A stretch of 42,875 nt of DNA, taken from assembly GCF_000184945.1 (NCBI RefSeq), contig NZ_GL586311.1, forward strand, positions 1,333,903 to 1,376,777. The letters run 5' to 3'. Every line of letters begins with the position of its first letter. Within the stretch, counting starts at the first letter, position 1. The notes below the pieces were generated by a model. The model was not told where the DNA came from. It searched no databases and saw only the letters and a program-made list of their open reading frames with translations. The DNA is from Segatella buccae ATCC 33574 (lineage in GTDB: Bacteria > Bacteroidota > Bacteroidia > Bacteroidales > Bacteroidaceae). The position numbers were made by a program, and so were the translations under genes. Positions 41,325-42,875 of this stretch are shown here, piece by piece.

Positions 41325-42803
41325 ATGACAAAATCAACATACGGACTTCTCACTCTCTGCCTGTGCGCCTGCCTGCTGTGTGCGGGATGCACATCCCGTC
41401 CCACTCATGCCGAGTGTGTCGATGCCCTGCCCAAGATTTATCCCGACTATGCGGGTGTCACCATTCCGGCGGAGATTGCTCCCCTCAATTTCTGTTTCAC
41501 GGGCGGGAGCTACACGTCGCTCTTTCTCTCGGTGGAAGGTTCGAAGGGCGGCACGCTTACGGCCGCCGGTCGCGACCTCGACATGAACCTCGACGAGTGG
41601 CACTCCCTCACCCGCCGGAACCGTGGCGGACGGCTCACGTTTACGCTCTTCGTGAAAGCCTCGGGCGCATGGCGACAATACCGCCCCTTTGAGGTGGAGG
41701 TGAGCCCCGACTCTCTCGACGCGTGGGGACTTACTTATCGGCGCATTGCCCCCGGCTATGAGGTGTATGGACGAATGGGCATCTACGAGCGCGACTTGAG
41801 CAATTTTGACGAGCGTCCCGTCTTTGAGAACACGCTGGTGCCGGGAGCTTGCATCAACTGCCATACGGCCAACCGCACCCGGCCCGACCAACTCACCCTG
41901 CACATCCGCGGTGATCACGGAGCCACGATGGTGCAGCGCGAGGGCCGGCGGGAGTGGCTGAAGGCTCGCAACGACTCGCTCCACGGATCGATGGTCTATC
42001 CCTACTGGCATCCCTCGGGTCGCTATTGTGCCTATTCCACCAACGCCACCCACCAGAGTTTCCATGCCGTGCGCTCAAAGCGCATCGAAGTGTTCGACCA
42101 GTCGTCGGATGTTTTTGTCTACCGCCCTGACACCCACGAGTTGCTTCTCGCCCCGCAGCTCATGACCGCCGACCACTACGAGACCTACCCCGTGTTCTCG
42201 CCCGACGGTCGTACGCTCTATTTCTGTTCCTCCCGGGCCGAACCCATCCCGGCCCGCTACCGCGAAGTGCGGTATAACATCTGCCGGGTGAGCTTCGATC
42301 CGGCCACGGGGCGGTTTGGCAGTCGGGTGGACACGCTTTTCAATGCGCGTGTTCTGGGCAAGAGTGCCACCCATCCGCGGCCTTCCTACGACGGACGGTT
42401 TCTCATGTTCACCATGAGCGACTACGGCTGTTTCCCCATCTGGCACCGCGAGGCCGACAACTGGTTGCTCGACCTCTCTACCGGCAGGGCACGCCCCATG
42501 ACGGCAGCCAACAGTCCCGACACCGACAGTTGGCACAACTGGAGTGCCAACTCGCGTTGGGTGGTGTTCACCAGTCGCAGGGGAGACGGGCTCTACACGC
42601 GGCTCTACATCGCCCATATCGACAGGCGTGGCCGCGTGTCCAAGCCTTTCCTGCTGCCCCAGCGGCGGCCGGGAGAATACTACGACCGATTGCTCGATTC
42701 CTACAACACACCCGATTTCACCTCCCGTCCGGTGGCGTTTGACGCTCATGCGGCTGCCCGTGAAATTGTAGGCGACCGACGGGTGGAGACGCGGGTGAGA
42801 TAA
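41325..42803 (+). CDS. TolB/PD40-type propeller lipoprotein with a CxxCH motif
   Basis: A 492-aa protein starting at ATG 41325 (MTKSTYGLLTLCLCACLLCA-GC), a lipoprotein signal. The N-terminal part (about 30-160) is a beta-domain. CINCHTAN near residue 178 is a CxxCH motif, the classic site for covalent c-type haem, though a Met or His sixth ligand is not obvious. The rest is a beta-propeller of TolB/PD40 repeats (YPYWHPSGRYCAYSTN, YPVFSPDGRTLYFCSSRAEP, WHNWSANSRWVVFTSRRGDG). The longer frame from 41109 runs through the DUF6057 gene and is not used. Function unknown; electron transfer, scaffolding or binding are possible. Confidence 0.82.
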   Translation: MTKSTYGLLTLCLCACLLCAGCTSRPTHAECVDALPKIYPDYAGVTIPAEIAPLNFCFTGGSYTSLFLSVEGSKGGTLTAAGRDLDMNLDEWHSLTRRNRGGRLTFTLFVKASGAWRQYRPFEVEVSPDSLDAWGLTYRRIAPGYEVYGRMGIYERDLSNFDERPVFENTLVPGACINCHTANRTRPDQLTLHIRGDHGATMVQREGRREWLKARNDSLHGSMVYPYWHPSGRYCAYSTNATHQSFHAVRSKRIEVFDQSSDVFVYRPDTHELLLAPQLMTADHYETYPVFSPDGRTLYFCSSRAEPIPARYREVRYNICRVSFDPATGRFGSRVDTLFNARVLGKSATHPRPSYDGRFLMFTMSDYGCFPIWHREADNWLLDLSTGRARPMTAANSPDTDSWHNWSANSRWVVFTSRRGDGLYTRLYIAHIDRRGRVSKPFLLPQRRPGEYYDRLLDSYNTPDFTSRPVAFDAHAAAREIVGDRRVETRVR

Positions 42804-42875
42804 GCCGTGGGCATGATGAAGCTGCGGTGTCGTTTTCTGGTGCCGGAAAGGCGGTTGTCCGAAAGTTGTTGAAAG
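42804..42875. other. Right edge, no feature
   Basis: The last 72 bases after the PD40 gene hold no gene, repeat or terminator that I can support. Confidence 0.5.

Noticed and set aside
1..42875. CRISPR array, tRNA or rRNA genes, insertion sequences, phage genes
   Set aside because: Looked for regular direct repeats, cloverleaf-like segments, transposase motifs and integrase motifs; none was convincing.

Overview
The window looks like chromosomal DNA of a Bacteroidales bacterium, most likely a Prevotella-type genome. The evidence is SusC/SusD genes, a PL1/DUF3826/DUF6298 pectin-type cluster, DUF6057 and PD40 lipoproteins, almost no Shine-Dalgarno sites, and repeated use of the Bacteroidetes promoter pattern TTTG-N19/20-TAnnTTTG. 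No phage genes, insertion sequence, tRNA, rRNA or CRISPR array was seen. The genus is an inference from gene style and could not be searched. Layout: 479-5891 (+) is a three-gene pectin-degradation unit closed by a strong terminator. 5958-6230 is a tiny gene resembling only the cytoplasmic domain of a FecR anti-sigma factor, followed by an ECF sigma factor (6329-6892). 7096-15393 (-) is a run holding NAD kinase, an ABC exporter, a MacB-type export system (ATPase, two permeases, HlyD adaptor) and a thioredoxin-TonB fusion lipoprotein. 15477-20067 (+) carries a DJ-1/PfpI protein, IspD, RecG and an M23-LysM cell-wall peptidase. 20121-20882 is non-coding with an orphan promoter/terminator pair and interspersed-repeat sequence. 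20883-27794 holds a methyltransferase (-), a lipoprotein serpin (+), then nicotinamidase-like, LpxH, MIP18-type Fe-S factor, RadC, GT2 and EF-P genes (-). 27997-32379 (+) holds rpmH (L34, only 51 codons), a PASTA protein, a pseudouridine synthase, D-Ala-D-Ala ligase and an acyltransferase. 32380-33070 is a structured intergenic region with a 107-nt hairpin and a probable operator. 33071-39332 (+) is a SusC/SusD/lipoprotein glycan-uptake operon, and 39505-42803 (+) is a DUF6057 membrane protein coupled to a PD40 lipoprotein with a CxxCH motif. How the parts work together: the pectin genes and the SusC/D operon are accessory nutrient-acquisition units. Most of the rest is housekeeping for isoprenoids, lipid A, peptidoglycan, NADP, translation and repair. 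No single large, clearly new defence or mobile system is visible. The less ordinary signals are small: the terminator-bracketed mini-FecR gene; the thioredoxin-TonB fusion with a second CxxC motif; perfect inverted repeats at the ECF sigma, methyltransferase and SusC/D promoters; a 16-bp palindrome that is two head-to-head -7 boxes; and a promoter that fires straight into a terminator at 20410-20478.
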